From Maribacter aquivivus (GTDB taxonomy: Bacteria; Bacteroidota; Bacteroidia; Flavobacteriales; Flavobacteriaceae): a stretch of 64,000 nucleotides of DNA. Each line of letters starts with the position of its first letter. Position 1 is the first letter of the stretch. Shown in pieces: positions 39,253 to 48,221 of the stretch. The notes under the pieces are model-generated. The model saw nothing but the letters and a program-made list of their open reading frames with translations. It searched no databases and was not told the DNA's origin. The stretch spans positions 558,001 through 622,000 of the forward strand of contig NZ_FQZX01000001.1 of assembly GCF_900142175.1 (NCBI RefSeq), in the 5' to 3' direction. The position numbers and the translations under genes are program-made.

Positions 39253-40223
39253 TATTCTACTCTTGATTTATCTGGATTTAACATATGGTCTACCCACTGC
39301 TTACCCCAATTATTTAATTCTTGTTCAGTGTATAATTCTGGAAAAAAAACGATTTTCTGAAAACTAGGCGGCAAATATTCTTTCCAATTTGTACCTCCTG
39401 TAGCTTCTATGTCACCAGTCTCTTTTCTTAAATACCTATGAGCAGACCCCATGTGCATTAGTTGCCAATTAATGTTGGCGTTTACATCTAATGTTTTCAA
39501 AGAAGCTACCAAAGTTTTATCTTCTCTCTGCTCTTTGGGTAAACTTAGGTATTTATGATATATTGTTGCGTTCTCTACCTGTTTTGCTATTCTTATTAGC
39601 CTAGGCGTATAACGATACTCGAACTGTTTTAAGGTCAAGGTTTTTTCGCCTGTATCTTTATCTGTAGCACCTTTTTTCCAATAGATATGTTCGTATAATT
39701 CTTCTATAGTAGATTCTGAAGAAAATTGAGCTCTTTCCGAAACATGAACTAAATTCTCTAAAGGTGTAGCATATAGTTCAATCATTCTAAACTGAGCAGA
39801 CTGAAAACCACTTGCTGGCAGCAGTGCCATACGGTATTGCAAAAACTGCTCACGCTCCATACCCTTAATCATTACACTAAATGACGAAATAAGCACTTTG
39901 TAATAACTATTAACTCTTCTAACCTTTTCTATAAAAAAATCTAAGCTGTTACTTTTATCATCTACCAATTGTTTTTGCTCATGCAAAATCAATTTAAAAT
40001 AAAGCTCGGTAATTTGATGATACATGATGAAAATCTCTTCATCAGGAAAATGTGTTCTTGGAACCTGTAGACTTAATAAAGTATCTAGATGAATATAATC
40101 CCAATAGGTAAGATAACGTTGGTGCAATAACCCATCTAAATAAGAGCTTAGATCTTGCCCTGAATCTTTATATTTTTCTTCTAACTTAGAGATTTGGGAT
40201 TTAATCTTCTCTTTATCTTCCAT
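39252..40223 (-). CDS. Tryptophan 2,3-dioxygenase family haem protein
   Basis: Tryptophan 2,3-dioxygenase opens the indole ring to N-formylkynurenine. The 323-residue protein aligns by eye with TDO: TYWDYIHLDTLLSLQ, then EEIFIMYHQITELYFKLIL (distal active-site His), and a C-terminal MHMGSAHRYLRKETGDIEATGGTNW with the probable proximal haem His and the T-G-G substrate loop. No other kynurenine-pathway gene is in the operon, which otherwise concerns the envelope and sugar phosphate, so the true substrate is uncertain. It is 7 bases after the DUF3108 gene. Confidence 0.85.
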   Translation of the reverse strand: MEDKEKIKSQISKLEEKYKDSGQDLSSYLDGLLHQRYLTYWDYIHLDTLLSLQVPRTHFPDEEIFIMYHQITELYFKLILHEQKQLVDDKSNSLDFFIEKVRRVNSYYKVLISSFSVMIKGMEREQFLQYRMALLPASGFQSAQFRMIELYATPLENLVHVSERAQFSSESTIEELYEHIYWKKGATDKDTGEKTLTLKQFEYRYTPRLIRIAKQVENATIYHKYLSLPKEQREDKTLVASLKTLDVNANINWQLMHMGSAHRYLRKETGDIEATGGTNWKEYLPPSFQKIVFFPELYTEQELNNWGKQWVDHMLNPDKSRVE

Positions 40224-40230
40224 TTGGGGT

Positions 40231-41010
40231 CTAATCCATTATAATTTTAAACTGATGCTTAAGACCATTATAACCATCTATATCTGCTTTTATAGCACCC
40301 ACCGCTAAATCTGCTTTAATTCTTATAGGAATTCGATTGTCGTCATTCGACACCCATAATGATAAGCTTTCTTGCTCTTTAAATACACGCCCCGATTGTA
40401 CCAAGGGTCTAAACTTCAAGCATTCTACTTTACCATATTTTGTATTTACAACTTCAACACCTAAATATTTAAGTTTAAAGTCGAAAATACCGTCATCGTC
40501 ATAAAGCATTTTCAGGGTAATCGCTTTTCCTACTTCAAGGTCTTCCGTTTTATAGTTGTTCCTTAAAAAATAAAAAGCGGATATTAGATCCTGTATATTG
40601 TTCTCTAATGTAAAATTAAGCTTTTTCTTGTTTTTCTTATCATTAAGTTCTGCTTTAGATGTATTATGATCAAAGTTTATTTCTACATCTTTCTTATAAC
40701 CACCTTCATTAATTTTACGAACGAACCTATATGGTTTGCCATCTTGTTTATCAAAATAACTTTCATAGGTATCATCTACCTTAAAAAACCAACTAGCTAC
40801 ACCCGTTGTTTCGCCATGACCAACTACATGATAAACAGATTTATCATCTATAGTCGCAGAATTTACCTGCAGCGTCGCATAACTTGCGTTTAAAAAACCA
40901 TAATGCATTCTAAACTTCAACCACTCTCCTGTCTTAAAAGCCGACTGAGAACCTTGACCTTGGACACCAAAATATGTTAAGATAAGGGCGAATAAAAATA
41001 GTTTTTTCAT
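40231..41010 (-). CDS. DUF3108 family periplasmic protein
   Basis: The 259-residue protein has a signal peptide ending near YFGVQGQ and then a beta-rich body typical of DUF3108 (GEWLKFRMHYGFLNASYATLQV, YRFVRKINEGGYKKDVEINFD, LWVSNDDNRIPIRIKADLAVGAI). The family is thought to adopt a lipid-binding-like barrel; its role is unknown. It heads the unit with the dioxygenase-like, M23 and pgi genes. Confidence 0.85.
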   Translation of the reverse strand: MKKLFLFALILTYFGVQGQGSQSAFKTGEWLKFRMHYGFLNASYATLQVNSATIDDKSVYHVVGHGETTGVASWFFKVDDTYESYFDKQDGKPYRFVRKINEGGYKKDVEINFDHNTSKAELNDKKNKKKLNFTLENNIQDLISAFYFLRNNYKTEDLEVGKAITLKMLYDDDGIFDFKLKYLGVEVVNTKYGKVECLKFRPLVQSGRVFKEQESLSLWVSNDDNRIPIRIKADLAVGAIKADIDGYNGLKHQFKIIMD

Positions 41011-41107
41011 AGTCCGTATTTTAATGTAAAAATAGTCATAGATAACTCTCTATAACTTTCATTACAATATCTTAAACAAAATTTATTCCAAAGTATTGTT
41101 GTATAAA

Positions 41108-41135
41108 AAAAGCCCAGCTTAAAAACTGGGCTTTT
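41108..41135 (-). terminator. Hairpin terminator with strong T-run on the minus strand
   Basis: A 10-bp stem (AAAAGCCCAG with its complement at 41126-41135) and an 8-base loop are followed on the minus strand by seven T. It lies about 235 bases after the patatin gene, so it could terminate that mRNA or a separate small RNA from the gap. Confidence 0.8.
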
Positions 41136-41369
41136 CCTAAATAACCAACCAAACTTTAAATTATGAAAAACCACTACTTAAAGTTGTAAGGGAACCACCC
41201 CTTAGCTGATGTAAATTTAAGGCACATTATTCTACCCACAGTACGGTTTAACTTACTTTAATGATAACCTTAACAGTTATTCACACTTCTAATAGATATT
41301 TAGGAAACTATTAAGAAAAGGAAGATATATTAAACCCTTTTTCTAGCTGCAATTTTAAATTAAACAATA
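41136..41369. other. Gene-free stretch with a structured, coding-like element
   Basis: Bases 41141-41225 contain what looks like a 5' leader (AACCAACCAAACTTTAAATT) followed by an eight-codon frame MKNHYLKL at 41163-41189, then GGGAACCACCCC inside a short inverted repeat. On the other strand the same DNA leads directly into the terminator at 41108-41135, as a small RNA would. Three TTAA cores lie at 41248, 41258 and 41270. I recognise no Rfam family. The rest is AT-rich and featureless. Confidence 0.35.
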
Positions 41370-43661
41370 TTAAAACCAGTAGCCTACGCTTACAAAGAAT
41401 TGAGACTTATCTATTTCTGGTGTCCACGAATACATGAGGTTCACCGGACCCAAAAATGACTCCAGACCATACCCTATTCCATAACCCGAGTATGTTGGCG
41501 CCTTAAACCAATCTCCTGTTCTAAAAAGATCATCATCAACATTTGCGAAATTTGCCGTGAACAAAGCATGGTTCTTTTTGGCAAATTCATAATCTAACCT
41601 CGCATATGCTTTTACGAAACTGTTACCAGGCAGACTTATAAAATCATACCCAACAAATGGAACAAAATTATTTATAAAATCTGTTCCATAACCACCAAGA
41701 AGAAAATCAAAAGAAGTAACGTTAGAAGTTCCCAATTTAAAACCACCTTCTGTTTCTATATTTATAGACAGCCTATTCACCAAAGGCATTGCCATACCTA
41801 AACGAGCTTTAGATATAGAAAAATCTTTAAAATTATTATTAAAATCTGATGACAATACATAATAATGCATATCACCGTTAAAATATAAGCCTCTAGACGG
41901 AAAATATTTATCGTCGTACGTATCTAATTTCAATGACCCAAAGGCACTTATAAAGTTACTCCTCTCAAAATATGTTCTACCATTACTAGATGTAGTACCT
42001 GGCGTAGTAACATCGGGTGTATCACCAAATGTTCTTGTACTGTATTGTAAATGCTTAAACTCCGCACCAAGTGTAAACGCAAACTCTTCTTTAACTACGG
42101 TTTGTATATACAGCTGGTTTGTAAAGTCAGAAACATTTAAATTAATTCTATTAAGTGTAGTTCCTGCGCCTACTTCAAAATTATCCTCTATTAAATCAAA
42201 ATTAATTTCTTGCTCAAAATCATTGAATCTAGAATTAATTCCAAAACTCCAATAAGTACCTTTATCTATATAATATTCAAAGTTATATCTAATATTATCA
42301 CCTAAAATAAAATCAAAGGAAGCGACATCGTCTTTTGACAGTATTCTCTTTTTTGTAATATTAATAAGCGCCCCACTTTTATACAAATCATCAAAATGAG
42401 CCCCTAACCTCAAAAACGAGGTATTTCTAGTTTCATCTAACGGAAGAATTAAATCTTCACCACCATTTAAATTATCAAGCAATTTATACTTGATTGTTCT
42501 AAAGTTACCTGTTGCAGATAAATTACTCATACCTTGTTGCAACTTTTTAAAGTTAATAGGCTCGTCTAAATTAAACCGCAACTTACCCTTTACATAACCT
42601 CTAGTATGAACAGTATTACCATCAATCAACAACCTATTGATCGTTAGCTTTTCATCTGGCTCAATTACAGAAATTGAATTTTTACTTTTTTCAAAACCTG
42701 TCGCCAGCTCTCTTAGTTCGTCAATTTTTAAATTAGCCGCATCTTCACCCGTTTTTACAATTTCACCTAACCTATTAAAATCTATTACAGAGTACTCTTC
42801 TATATTCGGCTTTATATAAATATCTGTCTTTTTAGACTTGATCTTCATATCTGCAACTGTACGGTAATTATTTATTTGTAATAATATTTCAGTTGCCGAC
42901 AACAAGGCTTCCCTGTCAGATAAATCATGTTGAACATCTACGCCAATTATAATATCAGCGCCCATTGCCCTAACTTCATCTATAGGATAATTATTAACCA
43001 CACCACCATCTATCAACACTTTATCATTAATGATCGTAGGCTCAAAAAGAGATGGCAATGTTCCACTTGCCAAAATAGCTTCTGGTAAATATCCTGAGTT
43101 TAAAATTACCTGTTTACCTGTTTCAATATCGGTCGCTATACATACAAACGGAGTTGGCAACATATTAAAATCATCTATATCTTTTACATGATATAATAGC
43201 CTAACAAACTCATTATATATATTCTGCCCGCCCGAAAATGCCGGAGGCACGGTAACTTTGAAATTCTTGAAGGGCAGCGTCAATGAGTAACGTTCAGAAT
43301 CTTCCTTTTCATAAAAGGTTTTGGCACTTCTAGGAAGATTATCTTGAATTAACGAACCAATATTGGTTGTCTTAAAGATAGAATCTAATTCATTAGCAGT
43401 ATAGCCCGCTGCGTATAAAGCACCTACAATAGCACCCATACTAGAACCGCCTATATAATCAATTTCAACACCTGCTTCTTCTATAATTTTTAAAGCACCT
43501 ATATGCGCCATACCTTTTGCACCGCCGCCACTTAATACCAAACCAATTTTAGGCTTTTTCTTTTCCTCTTTATTTTGAGCAAACAAAGAGCCGACACTCA
43601 ATAAAAGCACCGACAACAGTATTGGTATTCTACCTAAATTATTCTTTACGAAAAGATTCAT
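41370..43661 (-). CDS. Patatin-like phospholipase fused to an outer-membrane beta-barrel
   Basis: The 763-residue protein has a signal peptide ending SLFAQ. The patatin domain (about 36-330) has its oxyanion loop GGGAKG (45-50), nucleophile Ser74 in GSSMG, and catalytic Asp218 in DGG. A POTRA-like segment follows (about 355-400, LTINRLLIDGNTVHTRGYV), then a BamA/TpsB-like 16-strand barrel to the end (SVGYWF). This is the type Vd (PlpD-like) layout, in which the barrel is thought to deliver or display the lipase. It overlaps uvrC by 23 bases. Confidence 0.93.
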   Translation of the reverse strand: MNLFVKNNLGRIPILLSVLLLSVGSLFAQNKEEKKKPKIGLVLSGGGAKGMAHIGALKIIEEAGVEIDYIGGSSMGAIVGALYAAGYTANELDSIFKTTNIGSLIQDNLPRSAKTFYEKEDSERYSLTLPFKNFKVTVPPAFSGGQNIYNEFVRLLYHVKDIDDFNMLPTPFVCIATDIETGKQVILNSGYLPEAILASGTLPSLFEPTIINDKVLIDGGVVNNYPIDEVRAMGADIIIGVDVQHDLSDREALLSATEILLQINNYRTVADMKIKSKKTDIYIKPNIEEYSVIDFNRLGEIVKTGEDAANLKIDELRELATGFEKSKNSISVIEPDEKLTINRLLIDGNTVHTRGYVKGKLRFNLDEPINFKKLQQGMSNLSATGNFRTIKYKLLDNLNGGEDLILPLDETRNTSFLRLGAHFDDLYKSGALINITKKRILSKDDVASFDFILGDNIRYNFEYYIDKGTYWSFGINSRFNDFEQEINFDLIEDNFEVGAGTTLNRINLNVSDFTNQLYIQTVVKEEFAFTLGAEFKHLQYSTRTFGDTPDVTTPGTTSSNGRTYFERSNFISAFGSLKLDTYDDKYFPSRGLYFNGDMHYYVLSSDFNNNFKDFSISKARLGMAMPLVNRLSINIETEGGFKLGTSNVTSFDFLLGGYGTDFINNFVPFVGYDFISLPGNSFVKAYARLDYEFAKKNHALFTANFANVDDDLFRTGDWFKAPTYSGYGIGYGLESFLGPVNLMYSWTPEIDKSQFFVSVGYWF

Positions 43662-45432
43662 ATATCTTTTTTGCTTTTGATGCCCCTACCTCTTCACTTA
43701 GACTTTCTATAGAAGCTTCTTTGATGCGTTTTACCGATTTGAATTTCTTCAACAATTGCTGTGCTGTCTTTTCACCGACACCATCTATACCTTCTAATTC
43801 AGAATTAATAGCTCCTTTACTTCTTTTATTTCTATGAAACGTTATCCCGAATCTGTGGGCTTCATTTCGTAAATATTGAATTATTTTAAGACTCTCAGAC
43901 TTCTTATCCAAATACAAAGGTATAGGGTCTTCTGGAAAGTAAATCTCCTCTAATCGTTTTGCAATACCAATAATAGCAATTTTACCACGCAACCCTAAAA
44001 GATCTAAACTTTTTAAAGCTGATGATAATTGACCCTTTCCACCATCAATAACAATTAACTGAGGCAATGGCTGCATTTCTTCTTGCAATCTTTTATACCT
44101 ACGGTACACCACTTCTTCCATAGATGCAAAATCATCAGGACCAGTTACTGTCTTTATGTTATAATGTCTGTACTCTTTTTTTGACGGCTTTCCATCTCTA
44201 AAAACAACACATGCCGCCACAGGGTTGCTACCTTGAATATTACTGTTATCAAAACACTCAATATGCCTAGGCTCTGCAGATAACCTTATATCTTTTTTCA
44301 TCTGCGCCATTATTCTATTAGTATGACGATCAGGATCAATTATTTTAATTTGGTTAAAACGTTCTTGCCTAAAGAATTTGGCATTACGTTCAGACAAATC
44401 TAGAATTCGCTTTTTATCTCCCAATTTCGGAACAGTTACTTTTAACCCTGGCGATACAGCTATATTAAAAGGTACGTAAAGTTCTTTTGAATCAGATTTA
44501 AATCGATCTCTAATTTCAACAATAGCCAATTCTAGCAAATCTTCATCTTTCTCTTCAAGTTTCTTCTTAATTTCCATAGTATGGGACCTTATTATTGACC
44601 CATGCGCCAACTGAAGAAAATTAACATACGCAAAAGCATTGTCTGATATTATACTGAATACATCTACATTACTGATCTTAGGGTTTACTATTGTCGTTTT
44701 AACCTGATAATTTTCTAAAACATCTATCTTATCTTTTATCTCTTGAGCTTCTTCAAACTTCATTTCTTCTGCCAGAGCTTTCATCTGGCTTTTAAAATAA
44801 GTGATCGATGATTTAAAATTTCCTTTTACAATTTCGCGTATATCATCTATTTGCCGATCATATTCTGTTATAGATTGATATCCTTCACACGGTCCTTTGC
44901 AATTGCCTAAATGATATTCTAAACACACCTTATATTTACCTGCATTAATTTTCTCGGCAGATAAATCATAATTGCATGTTCTTAATGGATACACACTTTT
45001 AATCAAATCTAAAAGCACACGCACTGTTTTCATACTAGTATACGGACCAAAATATTCAGAGCCATCTTTTATCACCCTTCTGGTCGGGAAAAATCTTGGA
45101 AATCGTTCATTTTTAAGACAAAGCCAAGGGTATGACTTATCATCCTTTAATAATACATTATACCTAGGTCTTAATTCTTTAATTAAATTATTTTCCAACA
45201 AAAGGGCATCTGACTCCGTTGGCACTACAATATGCTTAATAGACCGAATCTTTTTGACTAAAACACGAGTTTTACCATATTCATGATTCTTGTTGAAATA
45301 GGATGAAACTCGTTTCTTTAAATTCTTTGCCTTACCCACATATAATATACCGTCATTACTGTCGTAAAACTGATATACTCCCGGACCGGTAGGTAATGCA
45401 CTTAGCTGTATGTTTATGGGAATTTCTGTCAT
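43639..45432 (-). CDS. uvrC: Excinuclease ABC subunit C
   Basis: UvrC makes both incisions in nucleotide excision repair. The 597-residue protein has the N-terminal GIY-YIG nuclease (GVYQFYDSNDGILYVGKAKNLKKR), a Cys-rich region (CLEYHLGNCKGPCEGY), a UVR UvrB-binding motif (about 205-240), the RNase-H-like endonuclease half (HIECFDNSNIQGSNPVAACVVF, IVIDGGKGQL) and C-terminal helix-hairpin-helices (LEGIDGVGEKTAQQLLKKF). It shares an operon with the patatin gene through a 23-base overlap. Confidence 0.98.
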   Translation of the reverse strand: MTEIPINIQLSALPTGPGVYQFYDSNDGILYVGKAKNLKKRVSSYFNKNHEYGKTRVLVKKIRSIKHIVVPTESDALLLENNLIKELRPRYNVLLKDDKSYPWLCLKNERFPRFFPTRRVIKDGSEYFGPYTSMKTVRVLLDLIKSVYPLRTCNYDLSAEKINAGKYKVCLEYHLGNCKGPCEGYQSITEYDRQIDDIREIVKGNFKSSITYFKSQMKALAEEMKFEEAQEIKDKIDVLENYQVKTTIVNPKISNVDVFSIISDNAFAYVNFLQLAHGSIIRSHTMEIKKKLEEKDEDLLELAIVEIRDRFKSDSKELYVPFNIAVSPGLKVTVPKLGDKKRILDLSERNAKFFRQERFNQIKIIDPDRHTNRIMAQMKKDIRLSAEPRHIECFDNSNIQGSNPVAACVVFRDGKPSKKEYRHYNIKTVTGPDDFASMEEVVYRRYKRLQEEMQPLPQLIVIDGGKGQLSSALKSLDLLGLRGKIAIIGIAKRLEEIYFPEDPIPLYLDKKSESLKIIQYLRNEAHRFGITFHRNKRSKGAINSELEGIDGVGEKTAQQLLKKFKSVKRIKEASIESLSEEVGASKAKKIYESFRKE

Positions 45433-45921
45433 AATTTGATACCACTAATTTAGTCTATAAAACTCATTTCGTATTACACCACATGAGTAAATTCTAATTA
45501 CAATTCTTTTTAAGTGATTATGAATATGATATTTAATGGACCTATATTTTTACATCTAAATAATATTACCTTATTCATATTATGGTATTAATAATTTGAA
45601 ATAATATACATATATTTAAATCTTTGATTTTCAAGCAATTAATTGTTTCTAAGTAACGTTATATGAATGAAACTGTTAATTTTTTTATAAAAAAGTGTAT
45701 TTCAACGATAAAAAAGTGCCGTTTAAAGAGCTTGTATTAATTATTTTACCTATTTTTAACACAACAACAACAATTATTGGTTCATTTACAATACAAATAT
45801 TATGGATAGTTATATCATCACTTTAGGAACTTACCTTATTTTAATGTTATTTTTTAAGGTATTTTTTGCTGTTGCAGGTAAAGAATAAATTGAAATATCA
45901 ATATGTTAAAATCACTTCACG
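45433..45921. other. 489-base AT-rich divergent intergenic region
   Basis: This region holds the promoters of uvrC (minus) and the folate cyclo-ligase (plus). It is very AT-rich and contains a possible 28-codon ORF at 45802-45888. I find no RNA gene, strong hairpin or repeat. The phrase AAAAAAGTG occurs twice (near 45690 and 45710) with about a 20-base spacing and may be a weak direct repeat. Confidence 0.4.
45802..45888 (+). CDS. Possible 28-residue hydrophobic peptide
   Basis: ATG at 45802 to TAA at 45886-45888 encodes a peptide beginning MDSYIITLGTYLI, followed by a hydrophobic LMLFFKVFFAVAG stretch and a charged KE end. It would span the membrane once. It lies 33 bases before the folate cyclo-ligase on the same strand. 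A chance frame in AT-rich DNA is as likely. Confidence 0.3.
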   Translation: MDSYIITLGTYLILMLFFKVFFAVAGKE

Positions 45922-46491
45922 ATGTTGAAGAAAGATTTACGCATAAAATATTTAAAATTACGTAGTTCCCTTACACCCTCTCAATTATCTTCTCAAAGTA
46001 TAGCAATTGCGAATTCAGTTTTGCAATTGCCAATATGGAGCAATTCATATTTTCATATTTTTTTACCGATAGAACAAAAAGCTGAGATAAATACAGAAGG
46101 TATTATCTCAATACTTCTTGGTTTAGATAAAAATGTCATTGTTCCGAAAATTAAATCTTCTACACAATTAGAACATTTTCTACTTACCGACAACACAAAA
46201 TTTACTACCAATAGCCTAAATATACCCGAACCCGTTGACGGCATTACTATTGAACCAAAAAAAATAGATGTTGTTTTTATTCCCCTTTTAGCTTTTGACA
46301 AGACAGGAAATAGAATAGGATATGGAAAAGGATATTATGATCGATTTCTCAGTGATTGTAAAGAGGATATCATAAAAATTGGACTATCTTTCTTTGAAGC
46401 AGAAGACTCAATAGATGATGTTGACGCTACAGATATACCTCTCGATTATTGCGTAACACCTAATAAAACCTATTCTTTTAAAACGCCTTAA
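45922..46491 (+). CDS. 5-formyltetrahydrofolate cyclo-ligase
   Basis: The enzyme uses ATP to convert 5-formyl-THF to 5,10-methenyl-THF, recycling a folate that inhibits one-carbon enzymes. The 189-residue protein has the N-terminal KKDLRIKYLKLRSSLT, a middle PKI block and the ATP-binding signature FDKTGNRIGYGKGYYDRFL. Its stop codon nests with that of lspA on the other strand (TTAA at 46488-46491). Confidence 0.95.
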   Translation: MLKKDLRIKYLKLRSSLTPSQLSSQSIAIANSVLQLPIWSNSYFHIFLPIEQKAEINTEGIISILLGLDKNVIVPKIKSSTQLEHFLLTDNTKFTTNSLNIPEPVDGITIEPKKIDVVFIPLLAFDKTGNRIGYGKGYYDRFLSDCKEDIIKIGLSFFEAEDSIDDVDATDIPLDYCVTPNKTYSFKTP

Positions 46492-47141
46492 TCTTGTAGG
46501 CTTTCTACTTCTTGTGCTGACGTCTCTTCTTCTTTGTTAAATGCTCTTTTATTAAAAACCAGTAATATGCCCACACCTGTACTAATTGCAGTATCGGCAA
46601 TATTAAAAACTGGCTCAAAGAATCTAAAATTCTGTCCGCCTACCATAGGCATCCACGTTGGCCAAGTAGAATCTACCATTGGAAAGTATAACATATCTAC
46701 CACCTTACCATAAAATAACTTACCATAAGGTTCATCAGAAAATAAGGTTGCTACTTCATTATAGCTTTCATTAAAAATAGCACCATAAAAAACGGAGTCC
46801 AAAATATTACCTAACGCCCCGGCAAAAATTAATGAAACCGCCCAAATTAAGGTATTCGAGGCTTTTTTCTTAATGACATCAAAAAGCCAATATCCTATAC
46901 CAAAAATGGCAAATAATCTAAATACCGTTAAAACTAATTTTCCGATATTATCCGAAATAGGTAATACATCACTTAATTTTGCACCCCAAGCAGCACCTTC
47001 ATTTTCAATAAAAAGTATTTTAAACCAGTTAAATACCTCAACAGACTCTCCCAAAACGAAATGGGTCTTTATATAAATCTTACTCCATTGATCAATAATT
47101 AATATCAATAGAATAAACAGTACAGATTTTTTAATGTTCAT
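46488..47141 (-). CDS. lspA: Lipoprotein signal peptidase
   Basis: LspA removes signal peptides of diacylglyceryl-modified prolipoproteins, of which this window encodes several. The 217-residue protein has four membrane helices. The two catalytic Asp are in GNILDS and FNIADTAIS. It is longer than E. coli LspA (164) through an extracytoplasmic insertion of about 45 residues between the catalytic blocks and a charged C-terminal tail, as in other Bacteroidota. It lies downstream of ileS and the DksA-like gene on the same strand, with one unknown gene and a terminator in between. Confidence 0.95.
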   Translation of the reverse strand: MNIKKSVLFILLILIIDQWSKIYIKTHFVLGESVEVFNWFKILFIENEGAAWGAKLSDVLPISDNIGKLVLTVFRLFAIFGIGYWLFDVIKKKASNTLIWAVSLIFAGALGNILDSVFYGAIFNESYNEVATLFSDEPYGKLFYGKVVDMLYFPMVDSTWPTWMPMVGGQNFRFFEPVFNIADTAISTGVGILLVFNKRAFNKEEETSAQEVESLQD

Positions 47142-47174
47142 GGGCTTTCATCAATGAGCGCAAAAATATAAATA

Positions 47175-47795
47175 TTATTCGGTTTTAATGAGATCTATAT
47201 TTCCTGTAACAGTTTCTAATGTAAAAGTAGAATTTCCTTTTGGTATGAGATTCGCAGAAACCTCACCGTACTTACTTGTAGCACTTATAGCAGCTGCTGC
47301 AGAATAAACCTTAATATTACCACTTTGAGATTTTATTTTAGCTTCTGCCTCTATATTATTTAATATGCATGTACCGTCTGATAATGATACATGCAGTTCA
47401 TTATACCCCCCATCTAAAACCACCCTAGTATTGGTACCATAGATTTCTAGATTTTTATAAGAAGGGATTCTTAGTTTCAATAAAATTGAAACTACTTTAT
47501 GAGCACTTAGTTTATCATTAGGATTTTCGAAATTTGGAGTAAAGCCTGTTTCAACAATAATCGTAGAACCATTAGTTGAAACCTCTAAATCTAAGTCTTG
47601 ACTATATTCACCCTCCATTTCTGCTATGATACTAATTTCATTACTCTTACTTGTTTGTACCTCAACAGCAAAACAGTTAGTAGCATCAACCTGTATTAAA
47701 CTAATATGTTCTGCTAAAATATTTTCATACATTTTCTTTTGAGCACTGAGCCCAATAGAAAATAAAATCACGAAATATAATAGGGAAACTTTCAA
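47175..47795 (-). CDS. Secreted beta-repeat protein, DUF4097-like
   Basis: The 206-residue protein has a signal peptide ending GLSAQ. The rest is regular beta structure with repeated short strands (EVQTSKSNEISIIAEMEG, NLEIYGTNTRVVLDGGYNELHVSLSDGTCILNNIEAEAKIKSQSGNIKVYS), like the right-handed beta-solenoid adhesin-head proteins of the DUF4097/DUF2807 type. It lies between the DksA terminator and lspA (33 bases upstream of lspA), so it is probably co-transcribed with lspA. Function unknown. Confidence 0.7.
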   Translation of the reverse strand: MKVSLLYFVILFSIGLSAQKKMYENILAEHISLIQVDATNCFAVEVQTSKSNEISIIAEMEGEYSQDLDLEVSTNGSTIIVETGFTPNFENPNDKLSAHKVVSILLKLRIPSYKNLEIYGTNTRVVLDGGYNELHVSLSDGTCILNNIEAEAKIKSQSGNIKVYSAAAAISATSKYGEVSANLIPKGNSTFTLETVTGNIDLIKTE

Positions 47796-47810
47796 AATAA
47801 AAGCTATTAA

Positions 47811-47832
47811 AAAACGCCCCTAAAGGCGTTTT
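47811..47832 (-). terminator. Terminator after the ileS-dksA-like unit
   Basis: An 8-bp stem (AAAACGCC with GGCGTTTT) and 6-base loop are followed by five T on the minus strand. It sits 2 bases after the DksA-like stop codon and separates that unit from the next genes. Confidence 0.75.
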
Positions 47833-47834
47833 AA

Positions 47835-48218
47835 TTATGACTGCATATTTTTAGCTTCAATACTTAATGTAGCATGTGGCACAAGTTTTAACCGCTCTTT
47901 ATTAATTAGTTTACCTGTTACACGACATATACCAAAGGTCTTATTTTCTATACGTAACATCGCATTCTTAAGGTCTCTAATAAACTTTTCTTGCCTAATA
48001 GCCAATTGCGTATTTGCCTCTTTACTCATAGTTTCTGACCCTTCTTCAAATGCTTTGAAGGTAGGCGACGTATCATCGGTACCATTATTACCATCGTTCA
48101 TATAAGCACTTTTCAAGAGCTCTAAATGGCTTTTTGCCTTTTCTATCTTCTCTTCAATCAATACTTTGAATTCTGCCAAATCTTTGTCAGAATACCTTAC
48201 TTTTAAATCTTCTGCCAT
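47835..48218 (-). CDS. TraR/DksA family protein with degenerate zinc finger
   Basis: DksA-like proteins bind the RNA polymerase secondary channel and modulate transcription, often with ppGpp. The 127-residue protein has the long helical hairpin (about 10-90) and the C-terminal FGICRVTGKLINKERLKLVP block. Of the four zinc Cys only Cys98 remains: the others are Thr101, Ser119 and Ala122, so it should not bind zinc. I recall the same substitutions in other Bacteroidota homologues (unchecked). It starts 3 bases after the ileS stop and is co-transcribed with it. Confidence 0.88.
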   Translation of the reverse strand: MAEDLKVRYSDKDLAEFKVLIEEKIEKAKSHLELLKSAYMNDGNNGTDDTSPTFKAFEEGSETMSKEANTQLAIRQEKFIRDLKNAMLRIENKTFGICRVTGKLINKERLKLVPHATLSIEAKNMQS

Positions 48219-48221
48219 CTT

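Noticed and set aside
41277..41285. A DnaA-box-like TTATTCACA in an AT-rich gap
   Set aside because: It is a single copy with no clustered boxes, and no dnaA, dnaN or gidA gene is nearby, so it is not evidence of a replication origin.
45433..45801. A possible tRNA or other RNA gene in the longest gene-free gap
   Set aside because: I could find no T-loop GTTCRA-type sequence with matching stems, and the base composition is far too AT-rich.
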